Shown one piece after another: positions 36,517 to 45,650 of a stretch of 64,000 bases of DNA. The position numbers and the translations under genes were made by a program. Under the pieces are notes generated by a model that was not told where the DNA came from, did not search any database, and saw only the letters and a program-made list of their open reading frames with translations. The DNA lies in contig JAIXQR010000007.1 in the NCBI GenBank assembly GCA_027485645.1, forward strand, positions 558,001 through 622,000, given 5' to 3'. Each line of letters opens with the position of its first letter. Position 1 is the stretch's first letter. Origin of the DNA: a bacterium (GTDB lineage Bacteria > Armatimonadota > Fimbriimonadia > Fimbriimonadales > Fimbriimonadaceae).

Positions 36517-37212
36517 TTACTCTCTGTGCGATTCGGCGATGATTTCGTAGGTCGAGCCTGCTGGCCCAAGGTGACTTTCGAACAGAGCCACCCGTGTTAG
36601 TTGGATCGCGAGCGCGCTCATTGGTAGGAGTGGGATCGACTCCGAGGCTTTTTCCTTGTACCGCGCAAAAGTCACGTGGAACGGCATCGGTCCATGACGT
36701 TGATCACGATACAGACGCACCAGCTCCGGCTCTCCTTGCGCGAGCATAAGCTGGCCCAGAGGTTCGCTCCGAAGGCGGTCGTACAATGACGAAACTCCTT
36801 CCCTCTGGTTTTCATAGTCGGCATAAAAGAAGCTGCCGCGCAAGAGGCGGCGGTTGAGGTGCAGCTCGACGTTTTCAGACAACTCAAAGCCCAACGCGAG
36901 CGCTCCCCTGCCTAATTTGTACGTTTCGCAGGTTAGAGCTTCAAGAGGGTCCCATTGGATACTTCGGACCATCTCTGCCATCCACTGCCGCTTCTCGGCC
37001 GTCACCGATGGGAAGAACGCGATCGTCGAGTGCATTTGACTCGCTTCAACCAGACGCACCGGCTGCCCAGCGTAAGCGCTTTCGGCCCACTGTCTAATCG
37101 ACGCTGTGGACTTCAAATCAATGCAAAAGCCGACGAACAAACGATGGCCAGAAATTGAACCAGTCGGACGGTCGGAAGAATCCACATCAAATTGTAACCG
37201 GGGCCTACTCAT
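36517..37212 (-). CDS. 2H phosphoesterase / 2'-5' RNA ligase-like protein
   Basis: A 231-aa protein with the paired HxT motifs of the 2H superfamily: H61-S-T in QMHSTIAFFP and H179-V-T in PFHVTFARYK. The core begins GHRLFVGFCIDL, as in ThpR/LigT proteins that open 2',3'-cyclic phosphates or join RNA 2'-5'. The start at ATG 37212 is preferred because upstream codons (to 37302) do not match the fold and AGGA lies before 37212. Exact substrate unknown. Confidence 0.75.
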   Translation of the reverse strand: MSRPRLQFDVDSSDRPTGSISGHRLFVGFCIDLKSTASIRQWAESAYAGQPVRLVEASQMHSTIAFFPSVTAEKRQWMAEMVRSIQWDPLEALTCETYKLGRGALALGFELSENVELHLNRRLLRGSFFYADYENQREGVSSLYDRLRSEPLGQLMLAQGEPELVRLYRDQRHGPMPFHVTFARYKEKASESIPLLPMSALAIQLTRVALFESHLGPAGSTYEIIAESHRE

Positions 37213-37568
37213 GCATTCCTGTCTAACATGGTCAAAAGCAGTGGAGTATTCCTCCCAACTAGAGAGCCTTCGAATCGCGACGTTGACCGGCACTACGCTC
37301 ATCCCAAACGATTGGCCAAGCCAACCTACCGATGTCTTTCACCTCCAGCTAATACTTTTATCGAGCAAGAATCGCGTCTTCGGTTTGCAGTCAGTGGAAT
37401 CGTGTCTGAGCCACGGTCGGCAAAATGTTTGGGGCCGTTGTCTAGAGGATCAGCCTGTCAATGCCGGTCTGATCTTCATGTTAAGAAGGCGGTATCGCTT
37501 CTGTTGAAACTTGGGAAGATCTGGCCGGGATTGCGGTTCCCGGCCGGAAAAAAGACGCCGACCCCGGA
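37213..37568. other. intergenic region (356 bp) with a stem-loop
   Basis: Lies between the 2H phosphoesterase start and the DUF4397 stop, both on the minus strand. The only structure seen is an 8-bp perfect stem GGCCGGGA/TCCCGGCC (37523-37530 and 37538-37545), just past the DUF4397 stop. It has no T-run after it on the minus strand, so terminator function is uncertain. Confidence 0.4.
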
Positions 37569-38291
37569 CTAGTCAGCCGTGATGAACGTGCTCAGGCTGC
37601 CCTGGCCTTGTCCGGTTGCTCGAAGGAACACCGTGAACCGGCGGCCAGGGATGGCCGTTGAGGTCGGGTACGGAATGGTAACCAGTGGCTGCCGGGTTCC
37701 GGCGGGACAGATGGCGATCGAGTTGCCCGGCGTGTCGCCGAGGCGATAGGTGGTGCCAGCGTATTGTCCGACGCTGGCAAACGCGCGGCCAGCGGTCTGA
37801 ATCGTTTCCGTGCCCCGAATCACGTAGACGTCAACTGCGCCCGTGTAGCCGATGGCCATGTGCCCGAACGCGATGTTCCATTGGCCAGCGGGTACGGCAA
37901 TCTGGCTGATTGGAAAATTCTGGATCCGCGGTGCGGTCTGTCCCTGGCTCGCAACCGCGACGGTATTTTTCGATCCTGCGGTTAACGTGAAGCTCCGGGT
38001 TTCGAGGACCTGGTTGTTGGACTTCACCCGTAAAGAAACGGCTTCCGCGTAGTTCTGAATTTCGCCCACGGACACGAAGTCGCTCGGGGTCGAGCTGTCG
38101 GTAATGCTCACAAGCTCGATCTCCGTAGTTCCATCCACACGGTAGAGCGCAGCGGCACCGGTTAGCGAGCCAAGAAACGCGAGCCGCACTCGTGGGCTGA
38201 CCTGAAACTCGCTTGAGTCTGTGCCGCCAAGGCATGCGATGCTGGTGAGCAGACCGAGGCCAAGCAAAAAGTGAACCGGACGAAATTTCAT
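37569..38291 (-). CDS. DUF4397 domain-containing cell-surface protein
   Basis: A 240-aa exported protein. The N-terminus KFRPVHFLLGLGLLTSIACLGG could be a lipoprotein signal with Cys20, though the lipobox is weak. Two similar beta-rich halves are typical of DUF4397: RVRLAFLGSLTGAAALYRVDG... and QWNIAFGHMAIGYTGAVDVYVIRG... Such proteins are surface or envelope beta-sandwich proteins of unknown role. Stands alone. Confidence 0.8.
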   Translation of the reverse strand: MKFRPVHFLLGLGLLTSIACLGGTDSSEFQVSPRVRLAFLGSLTGAAALYRVDGTTEIELVSITDSSTPSDFVSVGEIQNYAEAVSLRVKSNNQVLETRSFTLTAGSKNTVAVASQGQTAPRIQNFPISQIAVPAGQWNIAFGHMAIGYTGAVDVYVIRGTETIQTAGRAFASVGQYAGTTYRLGDTPGNSIAICPAGTRQPLVTIPYPTSTAIPGRRFTVFLRATGQGQGSLSTFITAD

Positions 38292-38524
38292 CTGGCGTAA
38301 TTTATCACTTTTTCAAACTCTGCAGTACCAGCATCTACTTCAGGTTTGCTTTTCGGCCTCTCGAGAGTGCTGTCTTTTGCGTGAACTGAGGATGCCAAGG
38401 TGAGTGGCCGATCGGGACTAACCAGTGGTCGTAACCGAATCTGCCGTTTTTAGTTGCTGAGACTCGGTCACATTCGGCCGCTCGGAGACAGATTTCACCG
38501 CCAGGAAACGATGCCACCTGATCG

Positions 38525-39211
38525 CTATTTCAGCTTCGAGAAGCGGTCAAACCGGTTGATAGTTTTAAGTATGCGGTAAGCCTTAATGCTCGCAGCATCA
38601 TCCTTCGAGTCCTGCAGCAAAAGTAGGTAAGAGCGAAGTTGATCGGTGATCTCCCAGCGACGATACCGGCCCGCGAATGGATCCCTCACTTTGTTTTCGC
38701 GATTTTCGATGAGTAACTGATCTGGCCCGACAAATTTGGTGGAGTACTCCGAAGTAGTGGTGCCTGGATATGCATTGCCACACAATGAGTAGGTGTCAAT
38801 GAAAAGACGGCTATTCTCGCAGTGCCATAGCCGCTGCCTGAGGCCGTCCAAGTCCGCTAGTATCCGGTCTGGCATCACATAGAACGCTTGTGCCACGTTC
38901 GGACTAGTCGCTGCCCCATCGCGAACCCAGAGGCCGACAAATTTCGTGGGTTGAGTTCCGTGCCTCCACTTCGGATGTCCCCGCAAAGTGTCCCACATTA
39001 GGAGTCCCAAGCCCATCCCGAAAGGAACTGGCAAAAAGGCAAAGAGGAAGACCCCAACTCCGGCAATACCGTAGCACCGAGTTCTGCGTGGACTCAAGTT
39101 AGCTAGAAAGTTTGCCAATGCTGCTCCCAAGTAAAGTATCCCAACTTCTGCTTCGCAAGCATCTGCCGAGGGTGCTTTTCTTGGGAAAGAGATGTGCAGC
39201 GCGGTCGACAC
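38525..39211 (-). CDS. hypothetical membrane-anchored protein
   Basis: A 228-aa protein with one or two hydrophobic helices (residues ~25-40 and CYGIAGVGVFLFAFLPVPFG ~46-65) and a soluble C-terminal part containing several aromatics (LFIDTYSLCGNAYPGTTTSEY) and a basic tail. No family recognised. The first ~20 residues may not be translated. Codon use is less biased than neighbours and AT content slightly higher. Isolated between intergenic stretches. Confidence 0.5.
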   Translation of the reverse strand: MSTALHISFPRKAPSADACEAEVGILYLGAALANFLANLSPRRTRCYGIAGVGVFLFAFLPVPFGMGLGLLMWDTLRGHPKWRHGTQPTKFVGLWVRDGAATSPNVAQAFYVMPDRILADLDGLRQRLWHCENSRLFIDTYSLCGNAYPGTTTSEYSTKFVGPDQLLIENRENKVRDPFAGRYRRWEITDQLRSYLLLLQDSKDDAASIKAYRILKTINRFDRFSKLK

Positions 39212-39378
39212 TACCGGTGCCTACGGGGTTTTCAAACTGCAAAAAGAGCATTGAACCGGACTCCCGTAGCTGTTTGGCACAACACAACTATCGCGTTGAG
39301 CACGTCGTCAGTTCGAGCACTTCCTCAACGAAGCTGGCCGTGCCGGACAAGGGCTTGGCGCGGGTAGTTTGACGAGCG

Positions 39379-39951
39379 ATGGAAAAGAGAAAGGTGATTC
39401 TCGTCGGCGGCCCATCCGGGGTCGGGAAGACGACATTGGCATGCAAGCTTGCTTCGCATTTCGGCGGGGTCGTGAGCCAGGTCGATGATCTCGTCATCGC
39501 CCTTCAGGCTCTTTGCACGCCCGAGCAAGTTCCGGAACTTTTTTGGTGGGAACTCATCGGGCAATACGGCGCCAGCAAAGTGGAGATTGTCCAGCGGACA
39601 ATTGCGGCGGCAGGACGGCTCACTCCTGGCCTTAGGCGCATTATTGTCGAGCGGCTCAAGGATCCCGTACCGGTCATTTTGGAAGGTGACTATATGCTTC
39701 CCGAAGTGTTGGAAGGCTTTCCGACCGATGCTGTTTCCGCCATCTATCTTTTCGACACGGTTGAAAACATCGCTCAGAACTATGCCAACCGGGAAGGCGA
39801 AACAAATGTGTTCAGAGCCGAAATCAGTGTGCTTTTCAGTGACTATCTTCGAGCCCATTTGCCGTCATACGGAGGCATCTCATTAGATGCTCAGCCACAC
39901 GACACCGTATTCGCTCGGGCGGTAGAGCACCTGGAAAGCCTGGGTTTTTAG
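39379..39951 (+). CDS. P-loop kinase-like AAA family ATPase
   Basis: A 190-aa protein beginning with a strong Walker A motif (VILVGGPSGVGKTTLACKLA, residues ~6-25). A candidate Walker B is VPVILEGDYMLP, and AIYLFDTVENIAQNYANREGE is typical of 2-phosphoglycerate kinase-like or uridine-kinase-like P-loop enzymes. Probably phosphorylates a small molecule; substrate unknown. TAGTTT lies 8 nt before the ATG with no Shine-Dalgarno. Confidence 0.7.
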   Translation: MEKRKVILVGGPSGVGKTTLACKLASHFGGVVSQVDDLVIALQALCTPEQVPELFWWELIGQYGASKVEIVQRTIAAAGRLTPGLRRIIVERLKDPVPVILEGDYMLPEVLEGFPTDAVSAIYLFDTVENIAQNYANREGETNVFRAEISVLFSDYLRAHLPSYGGISLDAQPHDTVFARAVEHLESLGF

Positions 39952-40054
39952 TCGGCTGACGCACACAGATTCAGCGAAATGGGAGTCAGATTCTGCCAAG
40001 TGAACAGAAATCCGTTCAATTCACAATTTTCGCCCAGGATCAATCGCACGCGGA

Positions 40055-40747
40055 CTACGCGCTCTCTTCGCTACCAATGAACGTGTAGACCAGCGCTCCA
40101 AGCACTGCCCCGACGATCGGTGCAACCCAGAAAAGCCACAGTTGCGAAACGGCCCAGTCTCCAACGAAAACCGCAACTGCCGTGCTTCTCGCTGGATTCA
40201 CTGAAGTGTTCGTCACCGGAATGCTGATAAGGTGGATCAGCGTGAGGCAGAGCCCAATGGCGATGGGCGCGAAGCCTTGGGGGGCCCGCTTATCGGTCGA
40301 ACCGAGAATGACGAACAAAAACATCATCGTCATCACCACTTCGGCGACAAGGGCCGCGACCATTCCGTAGCCACCCGGTGAGTGCTCGCCGAAGCCGTTA
40401 GAAGCAAAGCCGCCGGACAAGCTAAATCCATCTTTGCCGCTAGCGATTAAGTACAGCACGCCTGCCGCAGCGATGCCACCTAAAACCTGGGCGACGATGT
40501 ATTGGAACAGTTCCTTGGATGAGAATCGCCCTGCGACGCAAAGCCCAATCGAAACCGCGGGGTTGAGGTGACAGCCAGAGATGTGCCCGATCGCGTACGC
40601 CATCGTTAACACGGTCAAACCAAAGGCGAACGAGACCCCCAGCAGGCCAATTCCGACTTCCGGAAATGCCGCCGCAAGGACCGCACTGCCGCAGCCACCG
40701 AGCACGAGCCAAAACGTTCCAATAAACTCCGCAAGATACTTTTTCAT
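40055..40747 (-). CDS. aqpZ: aquaporin Z
   Basis: A 230-aa MIP channel with six transmembrane helices and two NPA half-helices: HLNPAVS (62-64) and SVNPARS (~185). A small His/Cys filter is suggested by [10 protein letters not shown] and the Arg after the second NPA, matching water-selective AqpZ rather than a glycerol facilitator. It conducts water across the inner membrane in osmotic shifts. Monocistronic. Confidence 0.93.
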   Translation of the reverse strand: MKKYLAEFIGTFWLVLGGCGSAVLAAAFPEVGIGLLGVSFAFGLTVLTMAYAIGHISGCHLNPAVSIGLCVAGRFSSKELFQYIVAQVLGGIAAAGVLYLIASGKDGFSLSGGFASNGFGEHSPGGYGMVAALVAEVVMTMMFLFVILGSTDKRAPQGFAPIAIGLCLTLIHLISIPVTNTSVNPARSTAVAVFVGDWAVSQLWLFWVAPIVGAVLGALVYTFIGSEESA

Positions 40748-40867
40748 TAGGACCGTACCAGCGCCACTCTAGCAACCGTAACTCGGTCCTGTCAAGCCAA
40801 TGCAGCTCGACGACTTGGATTAGGAGTCTCGCTTTTTCTTAGCGTCGACAGTGCAGATCTGGTGGTT

Positions 40868-41272
40868 CTATTTGCTTCGCAACGGCGAAACATGGTTGGA
40901 GAGAATCAACCACTGGGCACCCTTTCGCTGCAATGCTGTGGTGATTCGGAAGTTCATCTTTCGGTCTTTGATCACTAAGCTCTGGCGGTAGATGGCGATG
41001 GCAACGGAATCCCCGGCTTGCCGCACCGTCCATTCAGAGAACTCGACCTTGTCGGGAGCAAACCCGCGCTGCTCCGCCGGAACGCGATAGTAAGAAAGAA
41101 ACTTCTCTCGTGGGTCCACGTCCCCCAGCGGAGACACCTCTACGAACTGAGCATCCGTTAGCCGCTCCAAAGTTGCGACATCATAGCGGATGGTCGCGTT
41201 GGCAAAGGCTTCGATGGTCGACTTAATGTCGGCGGCTTGAAACGAGATGATTGCGGAGAGAACGGGTAGCAC
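40868..41272 (-). CDS. NTF2-like protein (DUF4440)
   Basis: A 134-aa protein with a signal-like start (LPVLSAIISFQA) and a single NTF2/DUF4440 cone fold: IKSTIEAFANATIRYDVATLERLTDAQFVEVSP..., ending in the strand pair MNFRITTALQRKGAQWLILSNHVSPL. Family function is mostly unknown (ligand binding or small enzymes). The next gene upstream on the same strand is the AraC regulator, 44 bp away, so they may be co-transcribed. Confidence 0.8.
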   Translation of the reverse strand: MLPVLSAIISFQAADIKSTIEAFANATIRYDVATLERLTDAQFVEVSPLGDVDPREKFLSYYRVPAEQRGFAPDKVEFSEWTVRQAGDSVAIAIYRQSLVIKDRKMNFRITTALQRKGAQWLILSNHVSPLRSK

Positions 41273-41316
41273 GCTTGGAGTATTTCATCGAGCGCAATTC
41301 ACAGTCTTGTAAGAAA

Positions 41317-42024
41317 TTACGATTTCAGCCGCCGGATCTGACGCGGCGTCAATCCCAAATCTTGCTGGCAAGCCCGCCAGAAATGACTGACGTCGTAGAA
41401 TCCGGCATCAAGCCAAGCGTCAGGCACAGAGTCCATGCGCCGCAGGGCGTCCTCTAAGCGAAGACGACGAAGCATTTTTGATAGCGGCAATCCATTCACC
41501 GCCTTAAAGGAAGCGGAAAGATGGTTCGGGCTGATGCCTACCCTTGCCGCAATGCCGCCAAGCGTCAACAGCTCGCGGAATTCGGCGTAAACGATATCGG
41601 TAGCCTCGCGGAGCCAGGCGTTCTCATGATCCAAGAGCGCGGGCGTTTCGGAAAAGCAACCCAACTGTTCCTCCAAGTGGAAGTCATCTACCCTGCCCGA
41701 CAATATTTGATCCGCAATTTGCCAAGTGGTTCGCAATTGGGTTGGGGACAAAACCGGAGATCCATTAAGCTGAAACAGTTCGATCCCAACCGCAACCGAT
41801 TCCTCATCAACCACTCGGCGGCACGGCTGACGCGGGGCGTACCGACGTACGTCATAACGCTGAACTCTTTCCCGTCGGCCATCGCCGCGCTCGTTCCATT
41901 CGCCTGACAGTAAGAGCCAAATCTGGGTGCTCGGGCACGTTTCGCGAATGCTCTGCTCGCCACGTTCCGCGCGATGGAGCACGACCCGCGCGGCGGCATT
42001 TTGCCAAGATTGCAGAATCGCCAT
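41317..42024 (-). CDS. AraC family transcriptional regulator
   Basis: A 235-aa protein with an N-terminal cupin-like sensor region and a C-terminal double HTH (~150-235): LGGIAARVGISPNHLSASFKAV and DAWLDAGFYDVSHFWRACQQDLGLTPRQIRRL, the standard AraC signature. Effector unknown. Upstream of the DUF4440 gene on the same strand, a possible target. Confidence 0.9.
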   Translation of the reverse strand: MAILQSWQNAAARVVLHRAERGEQSIRETCPSTQIWLLLSGEWNERGDGRRERVQRYDVRRYAPRQPCRRVVDEESVAVGIELFQLNGSPVLSPTQLRTTWQIADQILSGRVDDFHLEEQLGCFSETPALLDHENAWLREATDIVYAEFRELLTLGGIAARVGISPNHLSASFKAVNGLPLSKMLRRLRLEDALRRMDSVPDAWLDAGFYDVSHFWRACQQDLGLTPRQIRRLKS

Positions 42025-42107
42025 GAAGAACCCGAATCACTCTATCTGGGTTCTCAAAGAACAAGTCGGCTGAGCAGACTTTGTGCCCAGCCGACGGATG
42101 ACGTGAC

Positions 42108-43952
42108 TTACTTCTTGATTTTCAGCCCGTCGAACTGCCGGCCTTCAATGTCGAAGGCGCTCATTTCGAAGGTGTTGCCGTTGATGCTGACAACACAATA
42201 GTGGTGTCCATGTCGAATGCGGTTGCTAAATTCGGGTCGGGTTGGACCATGCGTTTCGAGCCCGCCACCACCACCTCCGCAAACGATGTACACGGGTCCT
42301 TTCTCAGAAGCGCGATTCTTTAGAATTGGCCAGGTTCGTTCGTACGAGTGGATGTGTCCGGTCCAAACGACGTCGACTTTGTACTTCTCGTAAAGTTGAA
42401 CCATGTCTCGGAGTCGAACGTCCCCTCGAGTCGATTGACCTTCCCAGAGATTGCCGAAATCGTCTTCGTCGCTGCTGTACGGTGGATGGTGGTGGGCCAC
42501 AAACTTCCACTTTGCTTTGCTACCCGCCAGCGCTTTCTCAAGCCACTTGTATTGCTCACTGCCAGCTTCCACGCTGCGATTTGAGTCAACAACGAAGAAC
42601 TCGGCAGGACCGTACTTGAACTGGTACCAGTACTCCGGCGCAGGTACATGCATGTAGTCGTAGTAAAGCCTTGCATCCCCTTCGTGGTTGCCAAGTACGG
42701 GAATCAGCGGCACTCGATCGAAGAGCGGTCGCATTGAACCGAAGAAGTGGTCGGTCCAGTGCATTTTGTTTGCGCCCGTTCCGACTAAGTCACCAACGAT
42801 CATAAAGAAGTCGGGCCGCTCGTTCCACATGTGCTCCGCGATCCGGTTGTTCACCTTCGGCTGATCCTGAGTGTCACCCAAGATCGTAAAGCGAATCGCG
42901 CGGTCGCTCTCTGGGGCGGTCTTGAAGGTCAACAGACCTGATTCCAGCTTCTTGCCAGAGGCATCCGTGCTTTCGACCTTGTACACGTAGTGACTGTCCG
43001 GTTGAAGCCCAGTGAGGTGCACCTTGTGGATGAGCGTTTGGGGGTTCGTTTCGATGCTTCCCGTCGCAGGCTTGAGACTGTTCTTGTTTGGGCCGTAGTG
43101 AACAACCGAGGTTCCTGGGCGGGAGGTTTCCCAAAGGATCGAAATTCCGGTTGGAAGCGGCAACTGCTGGTACGGCTTCACCACCCAATCGAATTCGGCC
43201 GCTACTGGCACCTCGGGCTGGGCATCCGCCAGTTCTTTCTTGTGGGAGAAGAGATGCTTAACTCCCTCCTCGGTCGCGACGAGATCATACATCGCCACCT
43301 GGACGAGACGGCCGTTGAGCGGAAAGTTCTCGTCGTCATCTTTGTAGACGCCAATGGTCCAAGGGGCCTTTTCCGGATACAAGACATCGCCGGACTGCTC
43401 TGAGGATTCGCCGTCCAGAACCCCGTTCACGTAGATCCGCATTTTTCCGCCATCGAACGTGCCGACGATGTGATAGAGCTTTCCGATCGTAAATGGAGTC
43501 TTGCCCTTAAGGTATGTCATCTTGCCGTCGCCGTCGTCGGCACCGGTCGTACTGAGGGCAAAAGTGAAGTTCTTGTCGTCGTGACCAAGAACCCATCCCT
43601 TCTCAAAGTTGCCGTTGTCCTGAATCACGCTCATGAAGGAGCCGTAAGACTGCCCCATGCTGATACTTGCCCAAGCTTCAACCGTGAACTTCTGCTTGGG
43701 CATCATCGCGGCATGATTGCGGAAGTTTTCCGCGATGATGAATCCGTCATCCTTGCCGTTAAGCTTTAGGCACTGGCCGAGCGGGGTCTTCGCCTCAACC
43801 GGATTTCCCGCCACTTTCGCGTCTGGCCCGAGCCTTGCCTTAAGCGACCCATTTTGCAGGTAACGAGGCTGCAAATCGTAGGCAACACGCGGATCCGGGC
43901 CATCGTGGAACGAAACCGAGGAGGCAATAGCGAGAACGGCGACGGCGAACAT
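42108..43952 (-). CDS. secreted metallophosphoesterase with LamG and fibronectin III-like domains
   Basis: A 614-aa protein. A signal peptide (FAVAVLAIASSVSF) is followed by a LamG/concanavalin-like domain (~20-245), an FN3-like purple acid phosphatase N-domain (~255-345) and a calcineurin-type phosphoesterase (~350-600). Metal motifs in order: GDTQD, GDLVG, GNHEG, HHHPPYSS, GHIHSYER. It likely releases phosphate outside the cell while the LamG domain binds a polymer. TAGCAT 8 nt before the ATG and no Shine-Dalgarno. Confidence 0.9.
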   Translation of the reverse strand: MFAVAVLAIASSVSFHDGPDPRVAYDLQPRYLQNGSLKARLGPDAKVAGNPVEAKTPLGQCLKLNGKDDGFIIAENFRNHAAMMPKQKFTVEAWASISMGQSYGSFMSVIQDNGNFEKGWVLGHDDKNFTFALSTTGADDGDGKMTYLKGKTPFTIGKLYHIVGTFDGGKMRIYVNGVLDGESSEQSGDVLYPEKAPWTIGVYKDDDENFPLNGRLVQVAMYDLVATEEGVKHLFSHKKELADAQPEVPVAAEFDWVVKPYQQLPLPTGISILWETSRPGTSVVHYGPNKNSLKPATGSIETNPQTLIHKVHLTGLQPDSHYVYKVESTDASGKKLESGLLTFKTAPESDRAIRFTILGDTQDQPKVNNRIAEHMWNERPDFFMIVGDLVGTGANKMHWTDHFFGSMRPLFDRVPLIPVLGNHEGDARLYYDYMHVPAPEYWYQFKYGPAEFFVVDSNRSVEAGSEQYKWLEKALAGSKAKWKFVAHHHPPYSSDEDDFGNLWEGQSTRGDVRLRDMVQLYEKYKVDVVWTGHIHSYERTWPILKNRASEKGPVYIVCGGGGGGLETHGPTRPEFSNRIRHGHHYCVVSINGNTFEMSAFDIEGRQFDGLKIKK

Positions 43953-44116
43953 TGCGCAGCATGCTACCGAAACTGCGTTAGGACATCGTTAAGACAAAAC
44001 GGTCACGACGCCCCGTCGGAACATATCACGCACTCGCCAATTCTGCACTGGCAAGACGGTACGCTAACTTCGCGTTTGTAAACCTTGCGCAAAACCTGCA
44101 ACCGGAAGTCCCGATC

Positions 44117-44593
44117 ATGCAACCGAAAAACACTATTTGTCTCTGGTTTGAAAAGGACGCAAAAGAAGCGGCCGAGTTCTATGCCGCTACCTTTCCTGAC
44201 AGTCACGTCACTTCGATCAACACCGCCCCCGGCGACTACCCAAGCGGTAAGAGTGGCGACGTGATCACGGTCCATTTCACCGTGATGGGTATTCCTTGCA
44301 TGGGCCTCAACGGCGGGCCAGCCTTTAAGCATTCCGAAGCTTTCTCGTTCCAGGTCTCTACCGAGGATCAAGAAGAAACGGACCGGTTTTGGGACGCGAT
44401 TGTTGGCAATGGCGGCAAAGAGAGCCAGTGCGGCTGGTGCAAGGACAAATGGGGAATTTCATGGCAAATCACCCCTCGCGCGCTCACCGAAGCGATGGAG
44501 GCAGGTGGCGAAGAAGCGGCTCGAGCTTTCCAAGCCATGATGACAATGTCAAAGATCGACGTCGCCGCCATCGAAGCAGCTCGAAAAGGCTAA
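44117..44593 (+). CDS. VOC family protein (PhnB/3-demethylubiquinone methyltransferase-like)
   Basis: A 158-aa glyoxalase-fold protein. It opens TICLWFEKDAKEAAEFYAATFPDS, continues FTVMGIPCMGLNGGP and CGWCKDKWGISWQITP, and ends in a short helix, matching the PhnB-like VOC subfamily. These are small metal-dependent or binding proteins of uncertain role. Convergent with the alpha/beta hydrolase (4-bp overlap). Confidence 0.88.
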   Translation: MQPKNTICLWFEKDAKEAAEFYAATFPDSHVTSINTAPGDYPSGKSGDVITVHFTVMGIPCMGLNGGPAFKHSEAFSFQVSTEDQEETDRFWDAIVGNGGKESQCGWCKDKWGISWQITPRALTEAMEAGGEEAARAFQAMMTMSKIDVAAIEAARKG

Positions 44594-45444
44594 CTCTTCG
44601 ACTTGTTCGCCAGCAGGAACTGCACGAGGGCAATGCCGAATGCCGGTTTCGCCAAAGTCGTAGTGTGGTCCGCGTTCTCCACAATCTTCAGCGTGGACCA
44701 CGGCAGTTCCTTCACGAGTTTCGCAACGCGCGATTTCGTGGATTCTTCCTCTTTGTCTCCGTGAATGAATAAGGTTGGAACTTTGGCCTTTTTCAGGTAG
44801 CTCAGGTTGACTTCCAGCCCGTGGAAGCTCTTTCCGGCGAGCGCCCACGCCTTCACATCCTTCCCGTCGTAGGCGATCTTGGCGTACGCCTCTGCCGTCT
44901 TCTGCGTCAGTTCGGGTCGGACGTACATCAGGTATGGCGCGAGCCCTGTCCCGTCCTCGACCGCTTGGGCAAAAACATCGATCTCCTTTGCTCCCGCTTC
45001 TCCGGTCAGCAGCGGCGCTTGGCCACCGTAAACGAGGCTGACTACACGTTTCGGCTGAGTCGCCGCGACCTTGCCAGCGATGAACGCACCCATGGAGTAG
45101 CCGACCAAGTGGGCTTTCTTGATCTTTAGATGGTCAAGCAGCCGAACAACATCGGCGGCCATTTCCGCGCCGTACTTGCCCGGATCGTGAGGCTTGTCGC
45201 TCTTTCCGTGCCCCCGACAATCGAGCGCAACCAACTTGAATCCCGCGAGCGGCGAGAGCTTCGGCCCCCACATTGAAGCGTCGCTCATCCAGCCGTGAAT
45301 CAGCACCACCGCCTCCCCTTCTCCCTCGGTGACGTACCGAATCTTGACCCCATTGGAGTCGAAAGTCGCCTCGTCGGCATGGGCGAGCGCGGAGATCGCG
45401 CTCCATGCTAGGAGAGTCAGCAGGAAGGGCTGGTGATTCACCAC
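44590..45444 (-). CDS. secreted alpha/beta hydrolase
   Basis: About 284 aa with a signal peptide (FLLTLLAWSAISALAHA). The oxyanion motif is VLIHGWMSD, the nucleophile elbow HLVGYSMGAF, the acid is in LFIHGDKEEES and the His in ENADHTTTLA. Belongs to the broad haloperoxidase/lactonase/esterase group; substrate not predictable. GTG 45444 or 45441 is preferred because it gives a clean signal peptide; an ATG at 45495 would add 17 polar residues. Confidence 0.83.
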   Translation of the reverse strand: MVNHQPFLLTLLAWSAISALAHADEATFDSNGVKIRYVTEGEGEAVVLIHGWMSDASMWGPKLSPLAGFKLVALDCRGHGKSDKPHDPGKYGAEMAADVVRLLDHLKIKKAHLVGYSMGAFIAGKVAATQPKRVVSLVYGGQAPLLTGEAGAKEIDVFAQAVEDGTGLAPYLMYVRPELTQKTAEAYAKIAYDGKDVKAWALAGKSFHGLEVNLSYLKKAKVPTLFIHGDKEEESTKSRVAKLVKELPWSTLKIVENADHTTTLAKPAFGIALVQFLLANKSKS

Positions 45445-45650
45445 CGGTATGTACCCGGCAAAGCGTGAGCGCGTTGCAGGGCAAAAGTACTCCATTCACA
45501 GACATGCGACTCAAGCCGAGATTCCGGCCACGCTTGCCGGGTCTGGGTTATTTACCGTAATATAAACCAACGAACGAGGGGCGAAAGCTGCTCTTTCCAT
45601 AGCGTCATGCCCATAGCAAGGCAATGCTAGAAGTCAAAACAGGAACACCC

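Noticed and set aside
37523-37545. GC-rich hairpin as intrinsic terminator of the DUF4397 gene
   Set aside because: The A/T run lies on the wrong side for the minus-strand gene, so it lacks the U tract of an intrinsic terminator; noted only within the intergenic entry.
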